This document shows positions 9,301 through 16,874 of a DNA stretch of 25,109 nucleotides, piece by piece. Made by a program: the position numbers and the translations under genes. The stretch covers positions 1 to 25,109 of the forward strand of contig JBHOQX010000018.1 in assembly GCA_042408595.1 (NCBI GenBank). The letters run 5' to 3'. The DNA comes from JBHOQX01 sp042408595 (GTDB lineage Bacteria > Chloroflexota > Chloroflexia > Chloroflexales > Roseiflexaceae). Position 1 is the stretch's first letter. Each line of letters starts with the position of its first letter. Below the pieces are notes generated by a model, which was not told where the DNA came from, did not search any database, and worked only from the letters and a program-made list of their open reading frames with translations.

Positions 9301-12300
9301 CCGGCCTGGATGGTCCCATCGGCGGTGGTGACGCTTGAGGCGCTGCCGCTGACGCCGAACGGCAAGGTGGACAAGCGCGCCCTGCCGCCGCCCGAGGGCG
9401 ATGGTGCAGGCGACACGTGCGCCGCGCCGCGGACCCCGACCGAGGAACTGCTCGCCGGGCTGTGGGCGACCCTGCTCGGTGTGGATGGCGTGGGGCCGGA
9501 TGACGACTTCTTCGCGCTCGGCGGGCACTCGCTGCTGGCTACGCAGCTCGCGTCGCGCATCCGTGAGACGCTCCGTGCGGCGGTGCCGCTGCGCCGTCTG
9601 TTCGAGGCGCCGACGCTGGCGGCGATGGCCCGCGCGGTCGAGCAGGCCCGCGACGCTGCCGATGGCCCGGCTCCGCCGCCGCTCACGCCCGCGCCGCGCG
9701 ATGGCGACCTGCCGTTGTCGTTCGCCCAGCAGCGCCTCTGGTTCCTCGACCAGCTCGAGCCTGGGAGCCCGCTGTACAACATCCCCGCCGCTGTCCGCCT
9801 GCGTGGTCCGCTCGACGCGGCAGCGCTCGAACAGGCGTTGGCGGAGGTCGTCCAGCGGCACGAGGTGCTGCGCACGGCGATCATTACCGAGGGCGGCCGC
9901 CCGCGCCAGATGATCGCCACTGCGGCGACGGCGGCCTTGCCGCTGACCGATCTGAGCGGGCTGCCAGAGACAGAGCGCGAGGCCGCTGTGGCACGCCTGG
10001 CCGCCGCGGACGCGCGCGCCCCGTTCGATCTGGGCGCGCCGCCGCTGCTGCGGGCGCGGCTGCTGCGGCTTCAGGCGGATGAGCACGTCGTCCTGTTCAC
10101 CATGCATCATATCGTGTCGGACGGATGGTCGATGGGGGTGCTCGTCCGCGAGTTGGGCGGGGCGTACGCAGCATATGCCGCCGGGCGATCGCCGGAGCTA
10201 CCGCCTCTGCCGATTCAGTACGCCGACTACGCCGCCTGGCAGCGCGCCTGGCTGCAGGGCGAAGCGCTGGAGCGCCAGCTCGCCTTCTGGCGCGAGCGGC
10301 TGGCCGGCGCACCGCCGCTGCTGGAGCTGCCGACCGACCGGCCGCGCCCCGGCGTGCAGAGTTACTCCGGCGCGACGCGGGTGTTCCCCATCCCCCCCGA
10401 TCTCGCAGGGCAGGCGCGCCGGTGTGGCCGCACCCACGGGGCCACGCTGTTCATGACTCTGCTGGCCGCCTTCCAGGCGCTGCTGTACCGCTACACGGAG
10501 CAGGAGGACATCTGTGTCGGCACACCTGTGGCCGGGCGCACCCGGCCCGAGACCGAGCCGCTGATCGGGTTCTTCGTCAATACCCTCGTGGTGCGCGCCG
10601 ATCTGTCGGGCGACCCGAGCTTTGCGGCGCTGCTGCGGCAGACGCGCGAGCGGGCGCTGGAAGCCTATGCCCATCAGGATGTGCCATTCGAGATGGTAGT
10701 GGACGCGCTCCAGCCCGAGCGCAGCATGAGCTACACGCCGCTGTTCCAGGTGCTGTTCGCGCTCCAGAGTGCGCCGGGGCGGGCGGGCGGCCCGGCCGCC
10801 CCCGGTGGGCTGGAGGTCAGCGCGGTCGAGACCCACAGCGGCACGGCGAAGTTCGACCTGACGGTCGAGATCCTGGACGGACCGAACGGTCTGGCGGCGT
10901 CGTTCGAGTGGAGCACTGCGCTGTTCGACGCAGCGACGATCGAGCGGATGGCCGGGCAGTACATTCGCCTGCTGGCTGCCGCCGTCACCGCGCCGGAGAC
11001 GCCCATCAGCCGCCTGCCGCTGTTGGACGAGGCCGAGCGCCGCCAGCTTCTGGCCGCCTGGAGCCACGCGATCCCCGCACCCAACGCCCCGCCGGTCCAC
11101 GACCGCTTCGCCGCCCAGGCGCAGCGCACGCCGGACGCGATCGCCGTGACCTGCGCGGGGCAACACCTGACTTACGCCGCCCTCAACGCCCGCGCTAACC
11201 AACTCGCCCGCCTGCTCCGCGCTCGTGGCGCCGGCCCCGACACCCTCGTCGCCCTCCGCCTCCCCCGCACCCTCGACCTGGTGGTCGCCATCCTGGCCGT
11301 CCTTAAGGCTGGCGCCGCGTACCTCCCGATCGAGCCGGCTACTCCGCCCGCCCGCCAGCGCTTCATGCTCGACGACGCCCAGCCGGTCGTCCTACTCACG
11401 ACAGACGATGGACCACCGCAGACCGACGATCGCGGCCAGTGGGACGATCGCGGCCGGTGGGCGGTGATCGACCTGCAGGCCGAGGCCGCCGTCATCGCTC
11501 GCCAGCCGGCAACCGATCCGCCGCCGCTGGCGACCCCTGCCCACCTGGCCTACTGCATCTACACCTCCGGCTCGACCGGGCAGCCCAAGGGCTGCTTGAT
11601 CACCCACGCCAACCTCGCCCGCCTGTTCAGCGCCACCGACGCCTGGTTCGGCTTCGGCCCGCACGATGTCTGGACGCTGTTTCACTCCGCTGCTTTCGAC
11701 TTCTCGGTGTGGGAACTGTGGGGCGCGCTGCTGTACGGTGGGCGGCTGGTCGTCGTCCCCTGGGCGGTGAGCCGCGATCCGGCCGCCTTCCTGGAGTTGC
11801 TGGCCAGCGAGCAGGTCACGGTGCTGAACCAGACCCCCTCGGCTTTTCTGCAGCTGCTGCCGCACGCCCTGGCCGCGGAGGCGCCGTCGCTGGCGCTGCG
11901 CTATGTGATCTTCGGCGGCGAGGCGCTGGACGTAGCGGCGCTGCGCCCGTGGTTCGATCGCCATGGCGACATGCGCCCGCGCCTGGTGAACATGTACGGG
12001 ATCACCGAGACGACAGTGCACGTCACCTACCGCTCGCTGACGGCGGCCGATGTGGCGGCGGCAGGCGGGGGGCGGGCCAGCCCGATTGGGCAGCGCATCC
12101 CCGACCTGACGCTCTACGTGCTTGACCGCCACCTGGAGCCGGTGCCGGCCGGGGTGCCGGGCGAGCTGTACGTCGGCGGGGCGGGGGTGGCGCGTGGCTA
12201 CCTCAACCGGCCGAAGCTAACCGCAGAGCGGTTCGTGGAAGCTGGAGGCGTGAGACGTGAGGCGGGTGACGCACCCCACGTCCCCAGCGTCCAGCCGCCA

Positions 12301-14415
12301 GCCGCCAGCCGCCAGCCTCCGGCCGCGCGGCTGTACCGGACCGGGGACCGGGCGCGTTGGCGGGCGGACGGGGAGCTGGAGTACCTCGGGCGCTTGGACG
12401 GGCAGGTGAAGCTGCGGGGATTCCGCATCGAGCTGGGGGAGGTGGAGGCGACGCTACGGGCGCACCCGGATGTGGCGGCGGCGGCGGTGGTGGTGCGCGC
12501 GGACCGCCCAGGGGACAAGCGGCTGGTGGCGTATGTGGTGCCAGGAGCCGCAAGCCAGGAGCCACAAGCCAAAAGCTCAAAAGACCAAGACCGGGAGCAC
12601 GGGAGCCAGGGCGCTGGGGAGCGGGCGGATGACGCACGGCGGACGATGGACGGCGACGACGCAGCATTCATCGCTCATCGCTCCTCACTTCTCGCTTGGC
12701 TACGGGCGCGGTTGCCGGACTATATGGTGCCGGCCGCCATCGTCACGCTGGATGCGTTGCCGCTGACGGCGAACGGCAAGCTCGACCGCAACGCGCTGCC
12801 GCCGCCGTCCGGCGAGCGTTGGGGGATGAGCGCGGCGTACGCACCGCCGGAGACCGACGCGGAACGGACGCTCGCGGCGATCTGGGCGCAGGTGCTCGGG
12901 GTGCCGCAGGTTGGGCGGTATGACAACTTTTTTGAGCTGGGCGGCGACTCGATCGTGAGCATTCAGGTTGTCGCCCTGGCAGCGCAGGCCGGGCTCCGGA
13001 TCGCGCCGCGCCACTTCTTCCAGGAAGGGACGCTCGCCGGGCTGGCGGCGCTGGCGGAGCCGGCCGGCGCGGCGCCGGCGGCAGTGCCCCACGGCGAAGC
13101 GCCACTCACGCCGATCCAGCGCTGGTTCTTCGCGCGGCATCCCCGCGCGCCAGAGCACTGGAACACGTCGATCATGCTTGAGGCGCCGGCCGGCCTCGAC
13201 CCGGCGCTGCTGGAACGCGCTGCTACAGCGCTGGTGGCGCATCACGACGCCCTACGGCTGCGCTTCACCTGCAAGGACGGTACGTGGCGACAGGTGGCCG
13301 CCGCCGGGGCCGACACCGCGGAGGTGTTCCGCGTCGTCGATCTGGCGGGCGTACCAGCACGACGGCGGCGGGCGGCGATCGAAGCCGCTGCCGCCGCGGC
13401 GCAGGCCGGCTTCGACCTGGCGAGCGGGCCGCTGGTGCGCATCGTGCTGCTCGATCTCGGCCCGCGCATCTCCGCACGGCTGTTGCTCGTCTTCCATCAT
13501 CTGGTGATCGACGGTGTGTCGCTGCGGATCGTCCTGCACGATCTGCTGACGCTCTACCAGCAGCTCGCCCGCGACGCCGCGCCCGTGCTGCCGCCCAAGA
13601 CGACACCGTTTGTCGCATGGGCGCGGCGCCTGCCGGAGCTGGCGGCCTCCCCGGCGATCGCCGGGCAACTGGACTACTGGACGCGGCTGGCGGGGCGGCA
13701 GGCCGCGCTCCCCGTCGATCTTCCAGGCGGCACGAACACGTATGGCGACGCCGAGCGGCTGGTTGTCGGGCTGAACGCGCGCGAGACGGATGCGCTCCTG
13801 CGGCGGCTGCCGGCCGCGCTCGACGCCCGCGTGGACGAACTGCTGCTCGCGGCGCTGGCGCTCGCCTTCCGCGCCTGGACGGGCGAGCCGGAGCTGCTGC
13901 TCGAGCTCGACACCCACGGGCGTGCGGATGTGCTCGACGGCGTGGATCTCTCCCGCACGGTCGGCTGGTTCACCAGTATCTACCCGGTGCTGCTATGCGC
14001 ACCGGATGACGATCCGCTCGCCGCGCTACGCGCCGTGCAGGAGGCGTTGCGCGGCGTGCCGGATCATGGAATCGGCTATGGCCTGCTACGCGAGCTGCAC
14101 CCCGACCCGGCCGTGCGCGAGCGCATGGCGGCCGTGCCCCAGCCGGCGGTCAGCTTCAACTATCTCGGCCAGTTCGACCGCGGCCAGGACGGGGCGACGC
14201 CGGGACTCCCGCTGCGCATCGCGCCGGAGTCGCCTGGGCCGGAGCAGCACCCGGCGAACCCGCGCCACGCCGAGCTCTACGTGGTCGGGGTAGTGGCCGG
14301 CGGCACGTTCGATGTGCAATGGAGCTACAGCGCGCGGCGCTACCGCCGGGCGACGATCCAGCGGCTGGCGGATACCTATGTCCGGCAGATCCGAGCACTG
14401 ATCGCCTATGGATAA
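6340..14415 (+). CDS. Bimodular nonribosomal peptide synthetase, C-A-T-C-A-T-E
   Basis: A 2691-residue NRPS. C1 begins at once with YPLAPLQQGMLFHSL, a DCL-type signature, with active site HHILFDG (143-149). A1 has YTSGSTGQPKG (620-630). Its substrate residues read D666 A667 S670 T709 V730 A732 G753 V761 A762 K1009, nearest to Tyr/aromatic codes. T1 is GGHSL (Ser1064). C2 is LCL-like, HHIVSDG (1256-1262). A2 (YCIYTSGSTG from 1738) reads D1787 F1788 W1791 N1830 I1857 G1859 M1885 V1893 H1894 K2147, the canonical threonine code. T2 is GGDSI (Ser2204). The E domain is intact: HHLVIDG from 2386, RTVGWFTSIYP, FNYLGQF around 2606-2611. The protein stops right after the E domain, with no thioesterase, reductase or tail. 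Six unusual low-complexity loops interrupt the A domains. ATG 6340 is chosen because homology starts there; the RBS is weak. The stop overlaps the sulfotransferase start by 8 bp. I predict addition of an aromatic residue and then Thr, epimerized to D-allo-Thr. Confidence 0.95.
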   Translation: MASKNIEDFYPLAPLQQGMLFHSLLAPESGVYIGQLRCTLTGDLDVAAFRRAWERVVERHATLRTAFVVGELKEPVQVVQRQVALPLDLHDWQGLAPPEQDARLQDYLAEDARRGFALDTAPLLRLALFRTGLDEHRLVWTYHHILFDGWSLPLILREVFASYAAFRAGRIPVLPPPRPYRAYIAWLRRQDPAAAEAFWRRELAGFRTPTPLAVARQPVGESEHAERDMRLDADLTRALDGLARRRGVTLNTVVQGAWALLLSRYSGDDDVVFGATVSGRPAELPGADEIVGLFINTLPVRVAVPDDAPAIEWLRALQAHQAELRQFEYTPLVQIQGWSELPPNTPLFQSILVFENFPIAAALREDPANEPALRVTAVDDRQRTNFPLALIAYPGEELTLRLAYDRARFDDATIGRMLGHLRTILAAVVADPERPLGSVPLLTDAERRRTLIEWNDTARAFPPGLAHDLIAERAARTPEATALRYEGAELSYRDLNARANQLARHLRQLDVGPDVLVGIHAAPAPELVIAVLAVLKAGGAYLPLDPAYPPERLRFMLEDAAPRVVLTDGGRGAGAGGQTILPAGRWALLDLAADRPAIARQPATDLPPAATPDSLAYCIYTSGSTGQPKGTLIEHRGLANLVHVVNEEFAITPESRVLQFASFNFDAAVSEILPPLAAGATLVLAPRARLADPEALLRLLREEAISVVTLPPSLLAVLPDDDLPALRTVVSAGERCAWEIAGRWGRGRRFLNGYGPTETTVAASYYHAGVPVPDTRSVPIGRPIANVTMLVLDRRGEPAPVGVPGELYIGGVGVARGYLHHPELTAEKFLEAGGLRREAGDARHAPSPQPSAARLYRTGDRCRYLPDGTIEFLGRGDEQIKLRGYRIEPGEIAAVLRQHPAVADAAVVLREDTPGVERLVAYVVPGAKGQGTGGRGAGDAERGSGGAGERGDGGRQTMDEERAAHRAPNVQRSTLGAALVTWLRERLPAWMVPSAVVTLEALPLTPNGKVDKRALPPPEGDGAGDTCAAPRTPTEELLAGLWATLLGVDGVGPDDDFFALGGHSLLATQLASRIRETLRAAVPLRRLFEAPTLAAMARAVEQARDAADGPAPPPLTPAPRDGDLPLSFAQQRLWFLDQLEPGSPLYNIPAAVRLRGPLDAAALEQALAEVVQRHEVLRTAIITEGGRPRQMIATAATAALPLTDLSGLPETEREAAVARLAAADARAPFDLGAPPLLRARLLRLQADEHVVLFTMHHIVSDGWSMGVLVRELGGAYAAYAAGRSPELPPLPIQYADYAAWQRAWLQGEALERQLAFWRERLAGAPPLLELPTDRPRPGVQSYSGATRVFPIPPDLAGQARRCGRTHGATLFMTLLAAFQALLYRYTEQEDICVGTPVAGRTRPETEPLIGFFVNTLVVRADLSGDPSFAALLRQTRERALEAYAHQDVPFEMVVDALQPERSMSYTPLFQVLFALQSAPGRAGGPAAPGGLEVSAVETHSGTAKFDLTVEILDGPNGLAASFEWSTALFDAATIERMAGQYIRLLAAAVTAPETPISRLPLLDEAERRQLLAAWSHAIPAPNAPPVHDRFAAQAQRTPDAIAVTCAGQHLTYAALNARANQLARLLRARGAGPDTLVALRLPRTLDLVVAILAVLKAGAAYLPIEPATPPARQRFMLDDAQPVVLLTTDDGPPQTDDRGQWDDRGRWAVIDLQAEAAVIARQPATDPPPLATPAHLAYCIYTSGSTGQPKGCLITHANLARLFSATDAWFGFGPHDVWTLFHSAAFDFSVWELWGALLYGGRLVVVPWAVSRDPAAFLELLASEQVTVLNQTPSAFLQLLPHALAAEAPSLALRYVIFGGEALDVAALRPWFDRHGDMRPRLVNMYGITETTVHVTYRSLTAADVAAAGGGRASPIGQRIPDLTLYVLDRHLEPVPAGVPGELYVGGAGVARGYLNRPKLTAERFVEAGGVRREAGDAPHVPSVQPPAASRQPPAARLYRTGDRARWRADGELEYLGRLDGQVKLRGFRIELGEVEATLRAHPDVAAAAVVVRADRPGDKRLVAYVVPGAASQEPQAKSSKDQDREHGSQGAGERADDARRTMDGDDAAFIAHRSSLLAWLRARLPDYMVPAAIVTLDALPLTANGKLDRNALPPPSGERWGMSAAYAPPETDAERTLAAIWAQVLGVPQVGRYDNFFELGGDSIVSIQVVALAAQAGLRIAPRHFFQEGTLAGLAALAEPAGAAPAAVPHGEAPLTPIQRWFFARHPRAPEHWNTSIMLEAPAGLDPALLERAATALVAHHDALRLRFTCKDGTWRQVAAAGADTAEVFRVVDLAGVPARRRRAAIEAAAAAAQAGFDLASGPLVRIVLLDLGPRISARLLLVFHHLVIDGVSLRIVLHDLLTLYQQLARDAAPVLPPKTTPFVAWARRLPELAASPAIAGQLDYWTRLAGRQAALPVDLPGGTNTYGDAERLVVGLNARETDALLRRLPAALDARVDELLLAALALAFRAWTGEPELLLELDTHGRADVLDGVDLSRTVGWFTSIYPVLLCAPDDDPLAALRAVQEALRGVPDHGIGYGLLRELHPDPAVRERMAAVPQPAVSFNYLGQFDRGQDGATPGLPLRIAPESPGPEQHPANPRHAELYVVGVVAGGTFDVQWSYSARRYRRATIQRLADTYVRQIRALIAYG
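9124..9151 (+). repeat. Heptamer tandem repeat inside A1 of the NRPS (A9-A10 loop)
   Basis: Four consecutive 7-bp units: GGGCAGG, GGACAGG, GGGCAGG, GGTGCAG. A further G-rich quasi-repeat of GCG/GGG blocks continues to about 9200. It is in frame and encodes a Gly/Arg-rich stretch between LVAYVVPG and the LRERLPAWMVP segment, where A domains normally have a short linker. Confidence 0.75.
11425..11460 (+). repeat. 18-bp tandem duplication inside A2 of the NRPS
   Basis: Two adjoining 18-bp units, GACGATCGCGGCCAGTGG (11425-11442) and GACGATCGCGGCCGGTGG (11443-11460), differ at one base. They encode DDRGQW followed by DDRGRW, in a variable loop about 28 residues before the YTSGSTG motif. Confidence 0.85.
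12291..12325 (+). repeat. Heptamer tandem repeat inside A2 of the NRPS (loop before LYRTGD)
   Basis: Five 7-bp units in a row: CCAGCCG, CCAGCCG, CCAGCCG, CCAGCCT, CCGGCCG. They are translated within a Pro/Ala-rich loop just before the LYRTGD motif. The matching loop of A1 (about 8830-8902) is closely similar but lacks 21 bp, equal to three heptamers. Confidence 0.85.
12541..12575 (+). repeat. Heptamer tandem repeat inside A2 of the NRPS (A9-A10 loop, first array)
   Basis: Five 7-bp units: CCAGGAG, CCGCAAG, CCAGGAG, CCACAAG, CCAAAAG. Degenerate GGG-spaced sequence with a 7-8 bp period follows to about 12625. It is translated as a polar linker after LVAYVVPG, at the same place as the A1 repeat. 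Its A-rich composition stands out from the surrounding coding DNA. Confidence 0.8.
12668..12695 (+). repeat. Heptamer tandem repeat inside A2 of the NRPS (A9-A10 loop, second array)
   Basis: Four 7-bp units: TCATCGC, TCATCGC, TCCTCAC, TTCTCGC, the first two identical. They lie at the end of the same insert, directly before the LRARLPDYMVP segment of the A domain. Confidence 0.7.
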
Positions 14416-15484
14416 CCTTCGCGGCATCGCAGCGCCCGAGTGGCAGCAGCTCCTGCGGGAGAACAACTACCGGATCGCTCCGCGCTTCTGGAACCGCGCC
14501 TGGGCCGTGACCATGCTCAGCCTGCGCAACAGCCGCGCCAGGCGCGAGGAGCACGCGCGCTTCGGCGCGCCGGTGGAAGCCGCCACGCCGGCCCCGCCGC
14601 TCTTCATCCTGGGGCATTGGCGCAACGGTACGACGCTGCTGCATGAGCTGCTGGCGCTCGATGAGCAGTTCGCCTATCCGAACTTGTTCGAGGTATCCAA
14701 CCCGCATGCCTTCCTCGTCTGGGAAGCGCAGGTCGCGCGCGAGCTGGAAGGTGCGGCGGCGCGGCGCCGGCCGATGGACGCCATGGAGGTGACCTTCCGC
14801 AGCCCGGGGGAGGACGAGGCTGCGCTGGCCGTCAGCAGCCTACGCTCGCCGGTGCTGGCGTGGGCCTTCCCGCGCCGCGAGGCGCACTACGACCGCTACT
14901 ACACGTTCAACGGCGTGCCGCCGGCCGAGGTGGCGGCATGGAAGGCGGCGCTGGTGTGGTTCTGCAAGAAGCTCACGTTTCGCTATGGCCGGCCGCTGGT
15001 GCTGAAATCGCCGCCGCATACCGCCCGCGTCCGGCTGCTATTGGAGGTCTTCCCGGACGCGCGCTTCGTCCACATTCACCGCGATCCGTACGCCGTGTTC
15101 CGCTCGACGCAGCAACTCTACGCCAGGGCCGTCCCGCTGTCGCAGCTTCAAACGCGCGACCCGGCGCTGGTGGATGCCGGGATCATCCGGCGCTACGCCG
15201 AGATGTACGAGGCGTTTTTCGCACAGCAGCCGCGCATCCCTGCCGGGCGCTACTGCGAGGTTCGTTTCGAGGAGCTGGAGCGCGATATCGTCGGGCAGGT
15301 CGGCGCGATCTACGAGCAGCTCGGCCTACCCGGCTTCGCACGGCTGGAGCCGAAATTGCGCCAGTACGCCGCCGCGCGGGCGGGCTACCAGAAGAACCGC
15401 CACCAGCCGCTGGCGCCGCCGCTGCGCGCGAGGATCGCGCAGGCGTGGCAGGCCAGCTTCGCCGCCTGGGGCTACGCGCCATGA
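14408..15484 (+). CDS. PAPS-dependent sulfotransferase
   Basis: A 358-residue cytoplasmic sulfotransferase that would move sulfate from PAPS to a hydroxyl or amine. The 5'-phosphosulfate loop is PLFILGHWRNGTTLL (GHWRNGTT at 69-76). The 3'-phosphate site is VHIHRDPYAVFRS (221-233), with Arg225 and Ser233 at the usual binding positions. Length and motif spacing fit the bacterial Sulfotransfer_3-like family. Its ATG overlaps the end of the NRPS gene by 8 bp, and its TGA overlaps the next ATG in an ATGA, so translation is probably coupled to both. With a PAPS synthase gene upstream, I infer that it sulfates the NRPS product, perhaps on the predicted tyrosine, the threonine or the sugar. The acceptor cannot be read from the sequence. 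Confidence 0.88.
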   Translation: MDNLRGIAAPEWQQLLRENNYRIAPRFWNRAWAVTMLSLRNSRARREEHARFGAPVEAATPAPPLFILGHWRNGTTLLHELLALDEQFAYPNLFEVSNPHAFLVWEAQVARELEGAAARRRPMDAMEVTFRSPGEDEAALAVSSLRSPVLAWAFPRREAHYDRYYTFNGVPPAEVAAWKAALVWFCKKLTFRYGRPLVLKSPPHTARVRLLLEVFPDARFVHIHRDPYAVFRSTQQLYARAVPLSQLQTRDPALVDAGIIRRYAEMYEAFFAQQPRIPAGRYCEVRFEELERDIVGQVGAIYEQLGLPGFARLEPKLRQYAAARAGYQKNRHQPLAPPLRARIAQAWQASFAAWGYAP

Positions 15485-16800
15485 TCACCGAGACACAACC
15501 GGTCGCCGCAGCGGCGGCGCCCGCGCCCACACACCTGCTGAACCGCAACTACCTGCTGGTGTGGCAGGGGCAGGCGATCAGCCGGATGGGCGACCAGGTG
15601 TTTGCCGTCACGCTGGCGTTCTGGGTGAAAGATATCACCGGATCGGCCACGCTGCTGGGGCTGGTGGTTGCGCTCTCGGCCCTGCCCGGGCTGGTGCTCG
15701 ACCCGATCGGCGGCGCGGTGGCCGACCGCTACCCGCGCAAGCGGATCATTATCGCCAGCGACGTGTTGAGCGGGCTGCTGGTGCTCTCGCTGGCGGCGGC
15801 GATCGCAGTGGCGCCGCATGCGCCCGCCACCCTGGTATGGCTGTTCGTTGTCGCGCTCTTGCTCGGGGTGATCAACAGCTTTTTCATCCCGGCGATCGCC
15901 GCTTCGATCCCGGATATCGTACCGCACGACCGGCTGACCGGCGCGAACGCGATGGGGCAGCTTTCGGCGCAGGTGGCGATGTTCTTCGGCCAGGGGCTGG
16001 GCGGGGTGCTCTACCGCCTGGTCGGCGCGCCGCTGCTGCTGTTGTTCAACGGGCTGTCGTTCCTGTTCGCCGCCAGCAGCACCAGCCTGGCGCGCATCCC
16101 GCAGCCGCCGTCTGCCCGGTTCAGCGACTGGCGGGCGCTGCTGGCGGCCTTCGCCGGCGATCTGCGCGAGGGACTGCGGTTTGTCTGTCGCCAGCCTGGT
16201 CTGCGCGAATTTATCGTGATCTCGACCGCGATCAGCTTCTTCAACGCGCCGATCCTGGTGCTGCTCCCATTTTATGTCGAAGATACGCTCGGCATGCCGA
16301 GCGACTGGTACGGCTACATCGCGGCGGCCTATGGGGTGGGCGCGCTGCTCGGCTACCTGCTGGTGCTGCCGCTGCGCCTGAGCGGGCAGGCGCGCGGCGT
16401 CAGTATCGTGCTCTGCTTCCTGCTCGGCCCGATCGGCACGGTCGCACTCGGTCAGGCCGCCAGCCCGTGGCTCGCCGTGGCGCTGGCGCTGCTCGGCGGG
16501 GTCACCAGCGGCTTCGTAGGCGTGCATGTCACGACCCTACTGCAGATGCAGACGCCGAGCGCCATGCGCGGGCGGGTGTTCGGCCTGCTGGGTGCGCTGG
16601 GCGGCGCGGTCGCGCCGGTGGCCGCCGGCTTCTCCGGCGTCGTCGCCGATCTGCTGCAGCAGGACATCCGCCTGATCTACTCCGGCTGCGGTGTGATCAT
16701 GCTCGCGATCGCCATCGCCGGCGCGCTGAATCCGGGGTTCCGCCGGTTCGTGAGCGCAGCGCCGGAGTCGATGGCCGAGGAGAGTCGTCGGCACGATTGA
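15481..16800 (+). CDS. MFS transporter, probable product exporter
   Basis: A 439-residue integral membrane protein of the major facilitator superfamily, nearest in style to the EntS/DHA3-type exporters often found beside NRPS genes. The N-terminus NRNYLLVWQGQAISRMGDQVF is typical of that group (residues ~21-41). The loop 2-3 motif GGAVADRYPRKR lies at 77-88. About ten to twelve hydrophobic helices can be picked out, with a longer cytoplasmic loop around residues 200-235. The ATG overlaps the TGA of the sulfotransferase gene (ATGA at 15481-15484), so it belongs to the same operon. Its probable role is export of the finished peptide, which would also give self-protection. Substrate is inferred from context only. 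Confidence 0.9.
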   Translation: MITETQPVAAAAAPAPTHLLNRNYLLVWQGQAISRMGDQVFAVTLAFWVKDITGSATLLGLVVALSALPGLVLDPIGGAVADRYPRKRIIIASDVLSGLLVLSLAAAIAVAPHAPATLVWLFVVALLLGVINSFFIPAIAASIPDIVPHDRLTGANAMGQLSAQVAMFFGQGLGGVLYRLVGAPLLLLFNGLSFLFAASSTSLARIPQPPSARFSDWRALLAAFAGDLREGLRFVCRQPGLREFIVISTAISFFNAPILVLLPFYVEDTLGMPSDWYGYIAAAYGVGALLGYLLVLPLRLSGQARGVSIVLCFLLGPIGTVALGQAASPWLAVALALLGGVTSGFVGVHVTTLLQMQTPSAMRGRVFGLLGALGGAVAPVAAGFSGVVADLLQQDIRLIYSGCGVIMLAIAIAGALNPGFRRFVSAAPESMAEESRRHD

Positions 16801-16874
16801 GATCGATGGCGCTGCATCAGCATGCTGTCGATGCCATCCGCAACCGCACCGATGCCGCCTGGGAGAGAGAGACG

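Noticed and set aside
9121..12700. CRISPR array suggested by repeated blocks
   Set aside because: Repeats are 7-bp or 18-bp tandem units inside an open reading frame, with no repeat-spacer pattern and no cas genes.
14860..15480. Upstream open frame continuous with the MFS transporter
   Set aside because: It lies inside the sulfotransferase gene in another frame; the transporter start at 15481 is supported by the ATGA overlap and family N-terminus.
15174..16874. Upstream open frame continuous with the glycosyltransferase
   Set aside because: It overlaps the sulfotransferase and MFS genes in another frame; the family N-terminus MRITVMTVGSRGDIQP starts at 16875.
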